Source: JAHQVI01 sp964407075 (lineage in GTDB: Bacteria > Pseudomonadota > Alphaproteobacteria > Rhizobiales > Rhodomicrobiaceae). Taken from it: 37,387 nucleotides of DNA. The stretch spans positions 1-37,387 of the forward strand of contig CAYOUE010000010.1 in the NCBI GenBank assembly GCA_964407075.1, in the 5' to 3' direction. The notes under the pieces are model-generated. The model had not been told where the DNA came from. It ran no database searches and saw only the letters and a list, made by a program, of their open reading frames with translations. Shown one piece after another: positions 15,017 through 23,869 of the stretch; the first letter of the stretch is position 1, and each line of letters opens with the position of its first letter. A program made the translations under genes and the position numbers.

Positions 15017-15649
15017 TCAGGCGCCGCTCGGATCGATCCAGCCGATATGGCCATCGTCTCTCCGGTAGACAACATTCAACTGGCCATGGCTTGCATTCTT
15101 AAAGATCAGAAATGGCTTGTCCGCCAGATCCATCGCCATCACCGCGTCCCCCACGGACAATTCGTGAATTGCCGTTTGCGTTTCAGCCACGATCGCTGGG
15201 GCGAGTTCAGTACCCTCAATATACTCAGGCGCTTCATCGTCTTGCGTCCGAAGCACATAGTCGGTTGCATGAAATGAAGCCGGACTGTTCCGCTCGGATG
15301 CATTCTTATGATGGTCTTTTAGCCGCCTTTTATATCGCCGTAAACGCTTCTCCAGATGATTTATGGATTCGTCGGCGCTCGCGTGTGCCTCGCCGGAGCT
15401 TCCTTTTCCCTGCAATGACAGGCCGGAGGTCAGGTGGACCGTGCAGGTCGTGCTGAACAGCCCATGTTCCTTTTCGACAAGAATATGCGCAGATGTGCCA
15501 CGACTATGATGTTTTTCCAGTAATTTTTCAACTCTTTCCGTTACATAAGTTCTAAGAGCTGTGCCCAGATCGAGATGTTTTCCAGTAATCTGAATGTCCA
15601 TAGTCTTGAGATCGCTTACCTTTTTTGATTTTTTGTTGACCGTTGACAT
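15017..15649 (-). CDS. hpf: Ribosome hibernation-promoting factor (long form)
   Basis: This is a long-form HPF: an N-terminal S30AE domain at about 18-115 (DIQITGKHLDLG, YVTERVEKLLEKHH) and a C-terminal dimerisation domain at about 150-208 (MAMDLADKPFLIFKNASHGQLNVVYRR, DGHIGWIDP). Long HPF binds the 30S subunit in stationary phase and joins two ribosomes into an inactive 100S dimer. The 210-residue reading from 15649 carries a Lys/Ser-rich extension; the ATG at 15601 (194 residues) fits the family start better, but neither has a clear ribosome site. It sits between rpoN and ptsN on the same strand. Confidence 0.93.
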   Translation of the reverse strand: MSTVNKKSKKVSDLKTMDIQITGKHLDLGTALRTYVTERVEKLLEKHHSRGTSAHILVEKEHGLFSTTCTVHLTSGLSLQGKGSSGEAHASADESINHLEKRLRRYKRRLKDHHKNASERNSPASFHATDYVLRTQDDEAPEYIEGTELAPAIVAETQTAIHELSVGDAVMAMDLADKPFLIFKNASHGQLNVVYRRDDGHIGWIDPSGA

Positions 15650-15678
15650 ATAAGGTCCGTGACTTTTGAAGCAAACAC

Positions 15679-15702
15679 AGGCATCAGAAACATGCCTTTT
15701 TA
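15679..15702. terminator. Hairpin with T tract between rpoN and hpf
   Basis: AGGCAT / ATGCCT (15679-15684 and 15692-15697) form a 6-base stem with a 7-base loop, followed on the plus strand by TTTTT. No plus-strand gene precedes it. On the minus strand the tail is T-rich (GTGTTTGCTT), so it may reduce readthrough from rpoN into hpf. Confidence 0.4.
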
Positions 15703-15803
15703 CGAAGCCTGATCCAATTCTTGAGTCATAGCATAATCAGTAAGCCCTACTAATTTGGTGTCAGTTTGACGATACCGTTAAACGGCGTCGCCTTTTCCCT
15801 GCA

Positions 15804-17318
15804 TTATCGTTCCGCGTCGGCGAGCAGGCAATCCATAGAACTCTTTATGCGCCGGCGCTGAACCGAAGATGGAATGCGCATTGACTCGCGGTACTTTGCG
15901 ACCGTCCTGCGGGCAATATCCACGCCATCATTGCGCAGCAAGGCGACAATCTTGTCGTCGGAAAGGATCTCTTTGGGCGATTCGTTGTCTACAAGCTGCC
16001 TGATGCGGTGCTTGACCGACTCCGATGAATGCGCATCGCCTTGGTTTGAGGCCGGAATCGATGAAGAGAAGAAATATTTCAGTTCGAAGGTGCCGCGGGG
16101 CGTCTGCATGTATTTGTTGGACGTTACGCGGCTCACCGTCGATTCATGCATACCGATGCGCTCGGCGATGTCCTTCAAGGCCAGCGGCTTGAGGTTGCGG
16201 ACGCCGTTTTCGAGAAACGCCGCTTGTCTGGAAACGATTTCCCTAGCCACCTTGAGCATGGTCTGCCGCCGCTGGTCGAGGCTACGGGCAAGCCAGTTGG
16301 CGGAGGTCATGCAATTCTGCAGATAGCTTTTGTCCTGTTCGCTGCGAACCATTCTTTTCGCCGAGGCGTAGAAACTGCGGTTGATGCTGATGCGCGGCAG
16401 AGTTTCGGAATTCAGCCTGACGCGGAAGTTCCCCGAGCTGTCGCGTTCCACGATTATATCGGGAATTACCGTCTCGGCCGTGGAGTGCCCATAGACGAGA
16501 CCTGGGCGAGGATCCAGAGCGAGGATCTCCGAAATCATCTCCGAAAGGTCGTCCTTGTCGACCCCGCAAAGCTTCTGAAGCGCTGCGTAATTCCGGTCTG
16601 CGAGCAGGTCGAGATGGTCGAGCAGCGAGGCCATCGCCGGATCGAACCTGTTGCGCTCCTTGAGCTGCAGGGCGAGACATTCCGGAAGCGAGCGTGCGCC
16701 GACGCCGGCCGGTTCCAGAGTTTGCAGGATGCCAAGGACTTCAACCGCATCCACTTCCGTTGCGCTTAGCCTGTCGGCAACTTCATCGGGAGAACCGCGG
16801 AAATATCCCGCATCGTCGATCAGATCGATCATGTAGTCGGCGATCATGCGCTTCTGCGGATCGCCGATGCAGATCAGCATTTGCTGGCGCAGATGCTCGC
16901 GCAGCGAAACAGTGCAGGCCGTCAGATCCTCAAGGCGGGCGGAGACGGTCTCCGATGAACCACTGCCGCCGCTGTGCAAGGTGAAGGTTTCGAATGCGCC
17001 GGCTTCGTATGCGGGACTGTCGTCGGAATGATCTCCCATCTCCGCAGCTGCGCCGTCCCGCTGTGAGGGCGCGCTTTCCTCCGCTCCCGCTACTGCCGGT
17101 GAGATCTCAGCGTCTGGATCTCTGGTACCGCTCTCGACGGTCTTGCCGCCGGATTGCGCGGAATCTTCCCAGTCTAAGAGCGGATTCTTTTCGATTTCCT
17201 GCTGAAGGAAATTACTTAATTCGAGATTGGAAAGCTGCAAAAGCTTGATCGCCTGCTGTAATTGCGGCGTAATTACAAGAGACTGCGTCTGCCTGAACTC
17301 TAGTTTGACCTGAAGCAA
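15804..17318 (-). CDS. rpoN: RNA polymerase sigma-54 factor
   Basis: A sigma-54 protein of about 504 residues. Region I (KLEFRQTQSLVITPQLQQAIKLLQLSN at the N-terminus) interacts with activators. An acidic Ser/Glu-rich linker follows, then the core-binding region, the HTH (ESTVSRVTSNKYMQTPRG), and the C-terminal RpoN box ARRTVAKYRE about 35 residues from the end, which reads the -24 promoter element. It directs RNA polymerase to -24/-12 promoters opened by AAA+ activators. The TTG at 17318 is preferred since GGAAAG lies six bases upstream; a TTG at 17342 would add eight residues without a ribosome site. It is downstream of lptB with a 40-base gap. Confidence 0.95.
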   Translation of the reverse strand: MLQVKLEFRQTQSLVITPQLQQAIKLLQLSNLELSNFLQQEIEKNPLLDWEDSAQSGGKTVESGTRDPDAEISPAVAGAEESAPSQRDGAAAEMGDHSDDSPAYEAGAFETFTLHSGGSGSSETVSARLEDLTACTVSLREHLRQQMLICIGDPQKRMIADYMIDLIDDAGYFRGSPDEVADRLSATEVDAVEVLGILQTLEPAGVGARSLPECLALQLKERNRFDPAMASLLDHLDLLADRNYAALQKLCGVDKDDLSEMISEILALDPRPGLVYGHSTAETVIPDIIVERDSSGNFRVRLNSETLPRISINRSFYASAKRMVRSEQDKSYLQNCMTSANWLARSLDQRRQTMLKVAREIVSRQAAFLENGVRNLKPLALKDIAERIGMHESTVSRVTSNKYMQTPRGTFELKYFFSSSIPASNQGDAHSSESVKHRIRQLVDNESPKEILSDDKIVALLRNDGVDIARRTVAKYRESMRIPSSVQRRRIKSSMDCLLADAER

Positions 17319-17358
17319 ACCGATCTTTCCATTTGCAAACAAACTCGACTGGGAGGGG

Positions 17359-18189
17359 TCAGCTGGAAAACATGTCCCCTAGATATACCCGTCTGACATC
17401 CTTGTTCGCAACGATCTCAGCAGGTGTGCCCTCCGTCAGCACCTTGCCATCATAAATGATATAGGCCCGATTGATTAGCTCTAATGTTTCCCTGACATTA
17501 TGATCGGTTATCAGCACGCCTATGCCCCGTTTCGTCAGATGGCGGACCAGGGCTCTGATGTCGCCGATAGCGATCGGGTCGATGCCGGCAAAAGGTTCGT
17601 CGAGGAGCATGTAGGAGGGGCGGCTGGCAAGCGCGCGGGCGATTTCGAGCCGGCGTCTTTCCCCGCCGGAAAGCGCTATCGCCGGCGATTTCCGCAGCCG
17701 CGTGATCCGGAATTCCTCCAGCAGCGAGTCGAGCTGGCGCTCGCGTTCCTTTCGGTCAGGCTCGACGACTTCAAGAACGGAACGGATATTCTGCTCCACG
17801 GTAAGTCCGCGAAATATGGAGGCTTCCTGCGGAAGATAGCCGATGCCCAGACGCGCACGCCGGTACATGGGCAGCTTGGTGATGTCCTGGCCGTCGATTA
17901 TCACCTTGCCCTGATCGGGTTTGATGAGACCCGTTATCATATAGAATATCGTGGTCTTGCCCGCGCCGTTCGGCCCCAGCAGGCCGACCGCCTCGCCCCG
18001 GCGAACGGCGAGGCTGGCGCCGCGCACGACCATGTGCTGCTTGAAGCTCTTGACCAGCCCGGATGCGGAGAGCTGATGCTGGGCGCTGGCAAGGGCGCGC
18101 CCGCGCTCGGGAACCGGACGCGCCCTTTGGGAAGGGTGGGGACGCCTTCCCGCCGGACCAGCCGGATCATGCCTGTCCATGATCGCCAT
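17359..18189 (-). CDS. lptB: LPS export ABC transporter ATP-binding protein
   Basis: A 276-residue ABC ATPase: Walker A GPNGAGKT (about 72-79), Q-loop YLPQEASIF, signature LSGGERRR, Walker B YMLLDEPFAGIDP and H-loop LITDHNVRET. The PQEASIFRGLTVEQN and TDHNVRETLEL segments distinguish LptB from other ABC proteins. It powers extraction of lipopolysaccharide from the inner membrane with LptF/LptG and transfer to LptC and LptA. About 40 residues of Pro/Arg/Ala-rich sequence precede the ABC domain, longer than in E. coli LptB, a feature seen in other alphaproteobacteria. CAGGTAG lies seven bases upstream of the ATG. It sits between lptA and rpoN, the usual order. Confidence 0.95.
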   Translation of the reverse strand: MAIMDRHDPAGPAGRRPHPSQRARPVPERGRALASAQHQLSASGLVKSFKQHMVVRGASLAVRRGEAVGLLGPNGAGKTTIFYMITGLIKPDQGKVIIDGQDITKLPMYRRARLGIGYLPQEASIFRGLTVEQNIRSVLEVVEPDRKERERQLDSLLEEFRITRLRKSPAIALSGGERRRLEIARALASRPSYMLLDEPFAGIDPIAIGDIRALVRHLTKRGIGVLITDHNVRETLELINRAYIIYDGKVLTEGTPAEIVANKDVRRVYLGDMFSS

Positions 18190-18328
18190 GCAAAATCTAC
18201 CTGTATTGAGGACGTACGCGTCTCACGCGCAGCTTAGTGTTTATCAGCCTGCCTTGCAAAACCAGCTTCGCCAGAACTGGCGGCGCGAAGTCCGGGCTTG
18301 GCTGCAAGCCTGTCGAAATGCAATCGTC

Positions 18329-18976
18329 TCAATTTCCTAGAGCGGCGCCTGGATTATCGGGAGTCGCGCCGCTTTTCGGCGTGAAAATGGCGCGCAGCCG
18401 CTGCTTGGGCGTTTCGCCTTCTGCCGTTTGTCCGTCATTCTCGAATCGGCTCAAGCCGGTTTTCAGGTCGATGACGAGGCGATCGCCCTTGATCGTATTG
18501 GGCCCCTGCGAGAGCACAACATTGCCACCGATTGTGACGAGCTGGGTGAGGACCTCGAAGCGCGCCCAGTCACTGGTCGCCGTCTGATTATCGTTGGTGG
18601 TGACAAGGACTTTGCCCTTGGCGTCTATCCGCGTTATCTGGGAATTTGCCCCCGGCCCTGCCGCCCCGGCATCCGCAGACTGTGTAGCTGTATTATCGCG
18701 CGAGGTATAGGATACCTGTATCTCCCTGGCGCGGAGATTGAAGTTTCCCTGCGTCGCGGACACGTTCCCTGTAAAGGTCGCGATCTTTTTCCTGTCATCG
18801 ACTTCGAGCGCATCAGCTTCTATGTCGATGGGCTGGTCCGAATTCGCGGCGTAGTTCGCAGCAAGGCTGCTTCCGGGTGTCTGGGCGGCGGCCGGCGTGC
18901 AGATCCAGAGCGGCGCTGCGGCGATCAGCGCAATCGAGACTGACTTCCAGGGCGACGATGCGATGGATTCTGTCAT
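18329..18976 (-). CDS. lptA: LPS transport periplasmic protein LptA
   Basis: A 215-residue periplasmic protein with an N-terminal signal peptide (hydrophobic about 13-28, cleavage likely after PAAA). The OstA/LptA beta-jellyroll domain (about 48-190) includes QPIDIEADALEVDDRKKIATFTGNV, VSATQGNFNLRAREIQV and VVLSQGPNTIKGDRLVIDL, all typical of LptA. LptA polymerises into a bridge carrying lipopolysaccharide across the periplasm. The start overlaps the lptC stop by four bases (ATGA), so the pair is translationally coupled. lptB follows after 139 bases. Confidence 0.92.
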   Translation of the reverse strand: MTESIASSPWKSVSIALIAAAPLWICTPAAAQTPGSSLAANYAANSDQPIDIEADALEVDDRKKIATFTGNVSATQGNFNLRAREIQVSYTSRDNTATQSADAGAAGPGANSQITRIDAKGKVLVTTNDNQTATSDWARFEVLTQLVTIGGNVVLSQGPNTIKGDRLVIDLKTGLSRFENDGQTAEGETPKQRLRAIFTPKSGATPDNPGAALGN

Positions 18977-19659
18977 TTCGGGGTTGCCTCCCGCGTTCGC
19001 TGCAGATGCACCTTGACGCCTCCCTCGAATACGACCCGGTTCTCGCTGGAATAGAGCGTCATTCTTTGCGCCTTTATCGTGCTTTCGTGGAATGAGAACT
19101 CGACAGGATCTGCTGAAATGAGCTTGCTGGACTGCAGAAATGCGGTTGCAGTGTTCAACTTTCCGGAAAACCCTGCATCGCCGCCGATGACGACGCCGTT
19201 GGTGAACGTCAGTTCCTCTTTCTTGGAGTGGAATATCCCCATTGGCGCTGTCAGTATCGTGCTTTGATTGGCGTTCGAAGTCAGTCTGGCCGAAATATCG
19301 TTCAGCGTGATTAGGTCGGGATTGCGTATTTGCTGCGTCGCGTTGTCGGCCCGGATGTCGTATGCGCCGTGCTTCTCGTGAACTCCGTTGATGCGCGGAT
19401 TGACCATTTTCAGGCCGCCATCCGAAATCTCTATCGAGTCGATGCTGGCCTGACCGCCTTCATCAAGATCGACGGTTAATTTGCTCGGAATGAAATAAAG
19501 GCCGCCTATCGCGAGAGCCAGTCCGGGCAGAAAATAACGCAGCGCCGCAACGATGGCGCTGTGCCGTTTGGCGTTACGGAACTCCTTCGCCCGGTCAGAA
19601 GCCCTCGGCAGGCTTGAAAAGCGGGCCGGCGCGGGGCGGATTTGAGTCTGGACTGCCAT
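18973..19659 (-). CDS. lptC: LPS export protein LptC
   Basis: A 228-residue bitopic protein. A single transmembrane helix lies at about 38-58 (ALRYFLPGLALAIGGLYFI), and the periplasmic LptC domain follows with LTSNANQSTILTAPMGIFHSKKEELTF and DPVEFSFHESTIKAQRMTLY. LptC receives lipopolysaccharide from the LptBFG complex and passes it to LptA. I chose the ATG at 19659; a TTG at 19668 would add three residues. The gene overlaps lptA by four bases and follows rnd, which is 95 bases upstream on the same strand. Confidence 0.88.
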   Translation of the reverse strand: MAVQTQIRPAPARFSSLPRASDRAKEFRNAKRHSAIVAALRYFLPGLALAIGGLYFIPSKLTVDLDEGGQASIDSIEISDGGLKMVNPRINGVHEKHGAYDIRADNATQQIRNPDLITLNDISARLTSNANQSTILTAPMGIFHSKKEELTFTNGVVIGGDAGFSGKLNTATAFLQSSKLISADPVEFSFHESTIKAQRMTLYSSENRVVFEGGVKVHLQRTREATPK

Positions 19660-19754
19660 TGTCGCCAATCGTTAAGCGCATCTTGTCCCTGCGGCGAAAC
19701 ACTATCACAGCTATATTGCGGCGCAAATGTGAGATCGGCTGCTGCGATCAGCCG

Positions 19755-20363
19755 TCAATGGGAGAAGATTTCCGTTTCGTCCCAGCCAAGCAGATCGAGC
19801 GACGCGCGCACCGGCAAAAACTCGAAACACGCCTGTGCGATCGCATCGCGGCCTTCGCGTTGCAGAAGGACGTCGAGCGTGGCCTTGAGCCGATGCAGAT
19901 AAAGAACGTCCGAAGCCGCATAGGCGAGCTGCTCGTCGGTCAGCTCGGGCGCGCCCCAGTCCGAAGATTGCTGCTGCTTGGAAATATCTACGCCAAGAAG
20001 GTCGCGGCACAGGTCGCGCAGACCGTGTCTGTCAGTGTAAGTGCGCGTCAGCTTCGAGGCGATCTTGGTGCAGTAGACTGGCCGCGTCTTCACTCCGAGA
20101 TGACGTTGAAACATCGCGATGTCGAAACGTCCGTAGTGGAAGATCTTCATGACGGCCGGATCGCTGAGCAGCCTTTTTAGGTGTGGTGCGTCATAGCCGT
20201 CAGAAAACTGCACAAGGTGCGCATGACCGTCGCCGCCGGAAAGCTGCACGAGGCAAAGACGGTCACGCCGCGGATCGAGACCCATCGTCTCGCTGTCCAC
20301 CGCGACTGTCGAACCGAGATCGAGTCCGGAGGGCAGGTCGCCCTTGTGAAGCGTGAATGTCAT
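19755..20363 (-). CDS. rnd: Ribonuclease D-like 3'-5' exoribonuclease (short form)
   Basis: A 202-residue DEDDy exonuclease. ExoI is VDSETMGLDP (D-x-E, about 22-31), ExoII is FHYGRFDIAMF, and ExoIII is YAASDVLYL (Y-x3-D). These match the RNase D catalytic domain that trims 3' ends of stable RNAs. The HRDC domains of E. coli RNase D are absent; this short single-domain type is common in alphaproteobacteria next to lptC. It ends with a conserved LLGWDETEIFSH tail. It is probably the first gene of the lptC-lptA-lptB unit. Confidence 0.92.
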   Translation of the reverse strand: MTFTLHKGDLPSGLDLGSTVAVDSETMGLDPRRDRLCLVQLSGGDGHAHLVQFSDGYDAPHLKRLLSDPAVMKIFHYGRFDIAMFQRHLGVKTRPVYCTKIASKLTRTYTDRHGLRDLCRDLLGVDISKQQQSSDWGAPELTDEQLAYAASDVLYLHRLKATLDVLLQREGRDAIAQACFEFLPVRASLDLLGWDETEIFSH

Positions 20364-20467
20364 GGGCGGCTTATAGCATAGAGTTGCTGTTCCGCCAGAG
20401 GGATTGCATCAAGTTTCGCCTTGCGTTCCGGCTGCGAAAAATCTTATGACAGAGGCCTGATGAAGGG

Positions 20468-20544
20468 CGGAGTGTAGCGCAGCCTGGTAGCGCACCTGCT
20501 TCGGGAGCAGGGGGTCGGTGGTTCGAATCCACTCACTCCGACCA
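20468..20544 (+). tRNA. tRNA-Pro (anticodon CGG)
   Basis: A complete 77-base tRNA with encoded CCA. The acceptor stem CGGAGTG pairs perfectly with CACTCCG. The D arm is GCGC-AGCCTGGTA-GCGC. The anticodon stem CCTGC/GCAGG encloses the loop TTCGGGA, giving anticodon CGG for proline CCG codons. The T arm is GGTGG-TTCGAAT-CCACT. It lies between the divergent rnd start and the convergent MFS gene and shows no sign of use as an integration site. Confidence 0.97.
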
Positions 20545-20551
20545 ACCGATC

Positions 20552-21910
20552 CTATGGGGTCCGGTCTTCCCGTTCCAGATCTTCGTCCACAGCCTCATCC
20601 TGCTCGCTCACATCCGGTTTGCTCTGAGCCAATTCAGCTATGGCGGGAGCGAGCGACGCTGTGCGAACGGGCGCGCCAGCGAAAGCGCTCTGCTCTTCGA
20701 CGGGAACAGTGTCGCGCTGCGTCATCCGGTAGAGTGCGAACAGGAAGATCAGCGCCTGGCCAATCGTCAGTATGCCGAGGAATCCGCCCGGCCCGAATGC
20801 GTCCATGACCACGCCTGCGGTAGGCGGGCCGAGGACCGCGCCCGAGCCGAAGACAAGGATGAGCCCGCTCCCTGCCGCGACCATCTGCTCTGCGCGCAGA
20901 TAATCGTTCGTGTAGGCGATGAACAGCGAATAAAGCAGAAGAGGGCCGAGTCCTATGAGCGGCGCAAAGCCTATCAGCCACGCTGCTCCGAAACTGAACG
21001 CTACACTCGCCATGAGGGGCGTGAATGCGCCAAACAATGCGAGCGCTGCAATGACCTTGCGGCGGTCAATCCGGTCCGACAGCTTGCCGACCGGCCACTG
21101 CATCAGCGCCGGCCCTGCGATCAGGCAGAACATGAAGAGTGCGATCTGGTATGTGGTCAGACCGGCGAACTGGGCATAAACCGCGCCCATGCTGAAGATC
21201 GCCCCTTGCAGCAGGCCGGCGCCGAACGTGCCGACAAAACCGAGCGGAGAAATCCTGTAGAGCTCGCGCAGCGAAAGACTTTCGGCCGACTCTGGGATCG
21301 GCTGCGGTGTGATCGAAAGCAGGATCGGGACCGCTGCGAAGGTAATGAGCACGGAACACAGGATAAACAGGTCATGATCCGTTGGCGCCGCCGTCAGCAA
21401 CAGCAACTGCCCGCCGGACATGCCGAAATAGCTGATTATCATGTAGATCGCCAGCAATCCGCCGCGATGCTGATTGGTGACGCGGTCGTTCAGCCAGCTT
21501 TCCGTGACGATAAAGGCGCTCGCCATGCAATAGCCTGTCATGATGCGCATGACGGCCCAGACGATGGGATCTACAAACAGGCTCTGGATCAGAATGGCCA
21601 GCGAAGCCATGCAGGTCGCCGCCGCGAAGACGCGCAGATGGCCGACCCGGCGGATGGTCTTGAGGGCGATGAGCGAGCCTATGAGGAAGCCGGCGAAATA
21701 GCCGGTCATCACAAAGCCGGTTACGGTTGCGCCGAAATCCTCCGCGGCGGCGCGTACGCCCAGCAGCGTGCCCTGAAGACCGATCCCCAGCATGAGAAAG
21801 GCCATGCCGACCAGAAGCGCCCAAACGCTTCCCGCAGCGGAAAAAACGGGGTTATGCCGAACCCCGTTCCCTGCGGGTAGCGGTTGGCCGGTCTGGAGCA
21901 TCTGACTCAT
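20552..21910 (-). CDS. MFS transporter (YcaD-like)
   Basis: A 452-residue major facilitator with 12 predicted membrane segments. The first pair is joined by GVRAAAEDFGATVTGFVMTGYFAGFLIGS, and the fourth helix carries RIMTGYCMASAFIVTESWLNDR, a signature of the YcaD/YfkF-like MFS branch. A typical MFS loop GKLSDRIDRRKV occurs between helices 8 and 9. The substrate is unknown. The acidic C-terminal tail (about 40 residues) is cytoplasmic and probably disordered. I chose the ATG at 21910 (MSQMLQ) with GGAAG upstream over an in-frame start at 22000. The 3' end abuts tRNA-Pro. Confidence 0.9.
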   Translation of the reverse strand: MSQMLQTGQPLPAGNGVRHNPVFSAAGSVWALLVGMAFLMLGIGLQGTLLGVRAAAEDFGATVTGFVMTGYFAGFLIGSLIALKTIRRVGHLRVFAAATCMASLAILIQSLFVDPIVWAVMRIMTGYCMASAFIVTESWLNDRVTNQHRGGLLAIYMIISYFGMSGGQLLLLTAAPTDHDLFILCSVLITFAAVPILLSITPQPIPESAESLSLRELYRISPLGFVGTFGAGLLQGAIFSMGAVYAQFAGLTTYQIALFMFCLIAGPALMQWPVGKLSDRIDRRKVIAALALFGAFTPLMASVAFSFGAAWLIGFAPLIGLGPLLLYSLFIAYTNDYLRAEQMVAAGSGLILVFGSGAVLGPPTAGVVMDAFGPGGFLGILTIGQALIFLFALYRMTQRDTVPVEEQSAFAGAPVRTASLAPAIAELAQSKPDVSEQDEAVDEDLEREDRTP

Positions 21911-22088
21911 CGTGCTGGCTTCCGTTCCATGCGGATGCGGTCGTGGTTTACGATGATGGAAAAAGCATCCTTCGACAATGGCGGCTGATTGCGCGGCCAA
22001 TCGTTCCGGCTGGGGTCAATAATCCGCTGCACCCGGTATAGCGGCAACACCGTTAATCCAGGTCCATGAATGCGACGAAAATTGGCGG

Positions 22089-23003
22089 TTACGCGACCAG
22101 CTTCGAGCGTACGGACTCGAACTGTTCGAGAGACCGGTAACGAATGATGATCTCGCCGGCCTCACCCTTGCCCGGAGCGATCTCCACGGCCAGTCCCAGC
22201 GCGTCGGCCATCTCGCGCTCCGCTGCGCGCGTATCGGCGTCTTTCTGAAGGACAGGCGTCTGCGATCTTGAGGATGCGCCTGAGCCGTTCTTGCGCTCTG
22301 CGACGAGCGCCTCGACATCGCGCACGTTGAGACCTCTGCGAACGATGTCCTGAGCGACTGTCTCCGCATCCTCGCGGCCGACGAGCGCGCGTGCATGTCC
22401 GGCGCTGAGCTCACCGTTCTTGACCATCGTCTGCACGCTTTCGGGAAGCTTCAACAGCCGCAGCGTATTCGCGAGGTGGCTGCGGCTTTTGCCGATGATC
22501 TGGCCAAGCTCTTCCTGCGTGTAACCGAAACGGTCGATCAGCTCCCGGTAGCCGCCGGCTTCCTCGATCACGTTGAGATCCGTACGCTGCACATTCTCGA
22601 TGATGGCGAGTTCGAGCGACTCCTGATCCGTCAGAGAACGGACGATAACCGGGATGAGATGCAGCGACGCCCGTTGCGCCGCTCTCCAGCGCCGCTCGCC
22701 CGCCACGATTTCATAATGATGGCCGCCAGGACCAACGGGGCGGACGATGATGGGCTGAACCAGCCCCTTCTCCCGGATCGATTCCGCTAGCTCGTCGAGT
22801 TCCTTGGTGTCGAAAGTCTTGCGCGGGTTGAACGGGCTGGGAATAATACGGTCGATCGGCACCATACGCTGCTCGCCCTGGCTCGGGAGCGTTCTATGCT
22901 CCGAGCCGGAGGAGGATGACAAGCCCTGTTGCCCCGTGTCGCCTATCAGCGAAGCCAATCCGCGGCCAAGCCTGTTCTTGTTCGCCGGTAAAGGTTTGCT
23001 CAT
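22089..23003 (-). CDS. parB: Chromosome-partitioning protein ParB (CTPase)
   Basis: A 304-residue ParB. The N-terminus NRLGRGLASLIGD is the ParA-stimulating patch. The CTP-binding domain has IIPSPFNPRKTFD and the GERRWRAAQRA box. The HTH region QEELGQIIGKSRSHLANTLRLL reads parS, and the C-terminal about 40 residues are the dimerisation domain. ParB loads at parS, uses CTP to form a sliding clamp, and together with ParA segregates origins. The ATG at 23003 has GGGAAGAG nine bases upstream; an in-frame TTG at 23036 would overlap parA by four bases. It is the last gene of the rsmG-parA-parB unit. Confidence 0.95.
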   Translation of the reverse strand: MSKPLPANKNRLGRGLASLIGDTGQQGLSSSSGSEHRTLPSQGEQRMVPIDRIIPSPFNPRKTFDTKELDELAESIREKGLVQPIIVRPVGPGGHHYEIVAGERRWRAAQRASLHLIPVIVRSLTDQESLELAIIENVQRTDLNVIEEAGGYRELIDRFGYTQEELGQIIGKSRSHLANTLRLLKLPESVQTMVKNGELSAGHARALVGREDAETVAQDIVRRGLNVRDVEALVAERKNGSGASSRSQTPVLQKDADTRAAEREMADALGLAVEIAPGKGEAGEIIIRYRSLEQFESVRSKLVA

Positions 23004-23032
23004 GCTGTCCATCTCTTCCCTGTCCGATCCGC

Positions 23033-23869
23033 TCAAGCGGCGGTGGCCTGGCGTTCACGATCCATGATTTCGGAGGCGAGCTCGATATAGGCTTTACTGC
23101 CGGGGCTCTTGTAGTCGTAAAGCAGTATGGGCTTCCCATGAGAAGGCGCTTCGGCGACGCGCACGTTCCGCGGTATCACGGTCTCGTAGACCTTTTCGCC
23201 GAAAAAGCTCCGCACCTCGGCCGAAACTTCGTCGGCAAGTTTGGTCCGGCTGTCATGCATCGTCAGCACGACGCCATGTATTTCGAGCGAGGGATTGAGG
23301 CTGGCGCGGACGAAGTCGATCGTGTCCTTGAGCTGGGTGATGCCTTCGAGCGCAAAGAACTCGCATTGCACCGGAACGAGCACCGAGTCGGCCGCCGCCA
23401 TCGCGTTCAAGGTCAGGATGTTCAGCGAGGGAGGGCAGTCGATCAGGACATATCTGACGCGCTCGGAAGCGGGGCGCTCCATCTCCGAGGCGCGCAGCGA
23501 GACGATTGCGTCGCGCAGGAAATAGGCGCGGTTCGGGGCGGCGGAAATCTCCGGCTCGAGGCCGGCGAGGTCCCGGGTGGCCGGAGCCACGAACAGGCCC
23601 GGGCAAACGTCGGTTTCGATCATCGCCTGTTCGAGCGCGGCGGCTCCGGCCAGAACGTCATAAGTCGAGACATGGCGCTGGTCTTCAGCAACGCCAAGGC
23701 CTGTGCTGGCGTTGCCCTGCGGATCGAGATCGACCACCACCGTCTTGCTTCCCGCCGCAGCGAGGGCTGTGCCGAGATTGATCGCCGTTGTTGTCTTGCC
23801 GACGCCGCCTTTCTGATTGGCTACGGCAATTACGCGCAAATCCGTTTGTCCGTAAGATTTTGCAGTCAC
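23033..23869 (-). CDS. parA: Chromosome-partitioning ATPase ParA
   Basis: A 278-residue ParA/Soj ATPase with the deviant Walker A motif KGGVGKTT (about residues 20-27), Walker A' VVVDLDPQGNASTG, and Walker B YVLIDCPPSL. It binds DNA non-specifically as an ATP dimer and is released by ParB, which drives origin movement. The start is a GTG at 23869 whose codon overlaps the rsmG stop (GTGA), so translation is coupled. Length and order are those of the conserved alphaproteobacterial chromosomal locus. Confidence 0.96.
   Translation of the reverse strand: MTAKSYGQTDLRVIAVANQKGGVGKTTTAINLGTALAAAGSKTVVVDLDPQGNASTGLGVAEDQRHVSTYDVLAGAAALEQAMIETDVCPGLFVAPATRDLAGLEPEISAAPNRAYFLRDAIVSLRASEMERPASERVRYVLIDCPPSLNILTLNAMAAADSVLVPVQCEFFALEGITQLKDTIDFVRASLNPSLEIHGVVLTMHDSRTKLADEVSAEVRSFFGEKVYETVIPRNVRVAEAPSHGKPILLYDYKSPGSKAYIELASEIMDRERQATAA

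Noticed and set aside
20468..20544. tRNA-Pro as an integration site of a mobile element
   Set aside because: No integrase, no repeat of the tRNA 3' end in the window, and the flanking genes are ordinary chromosomal ones.
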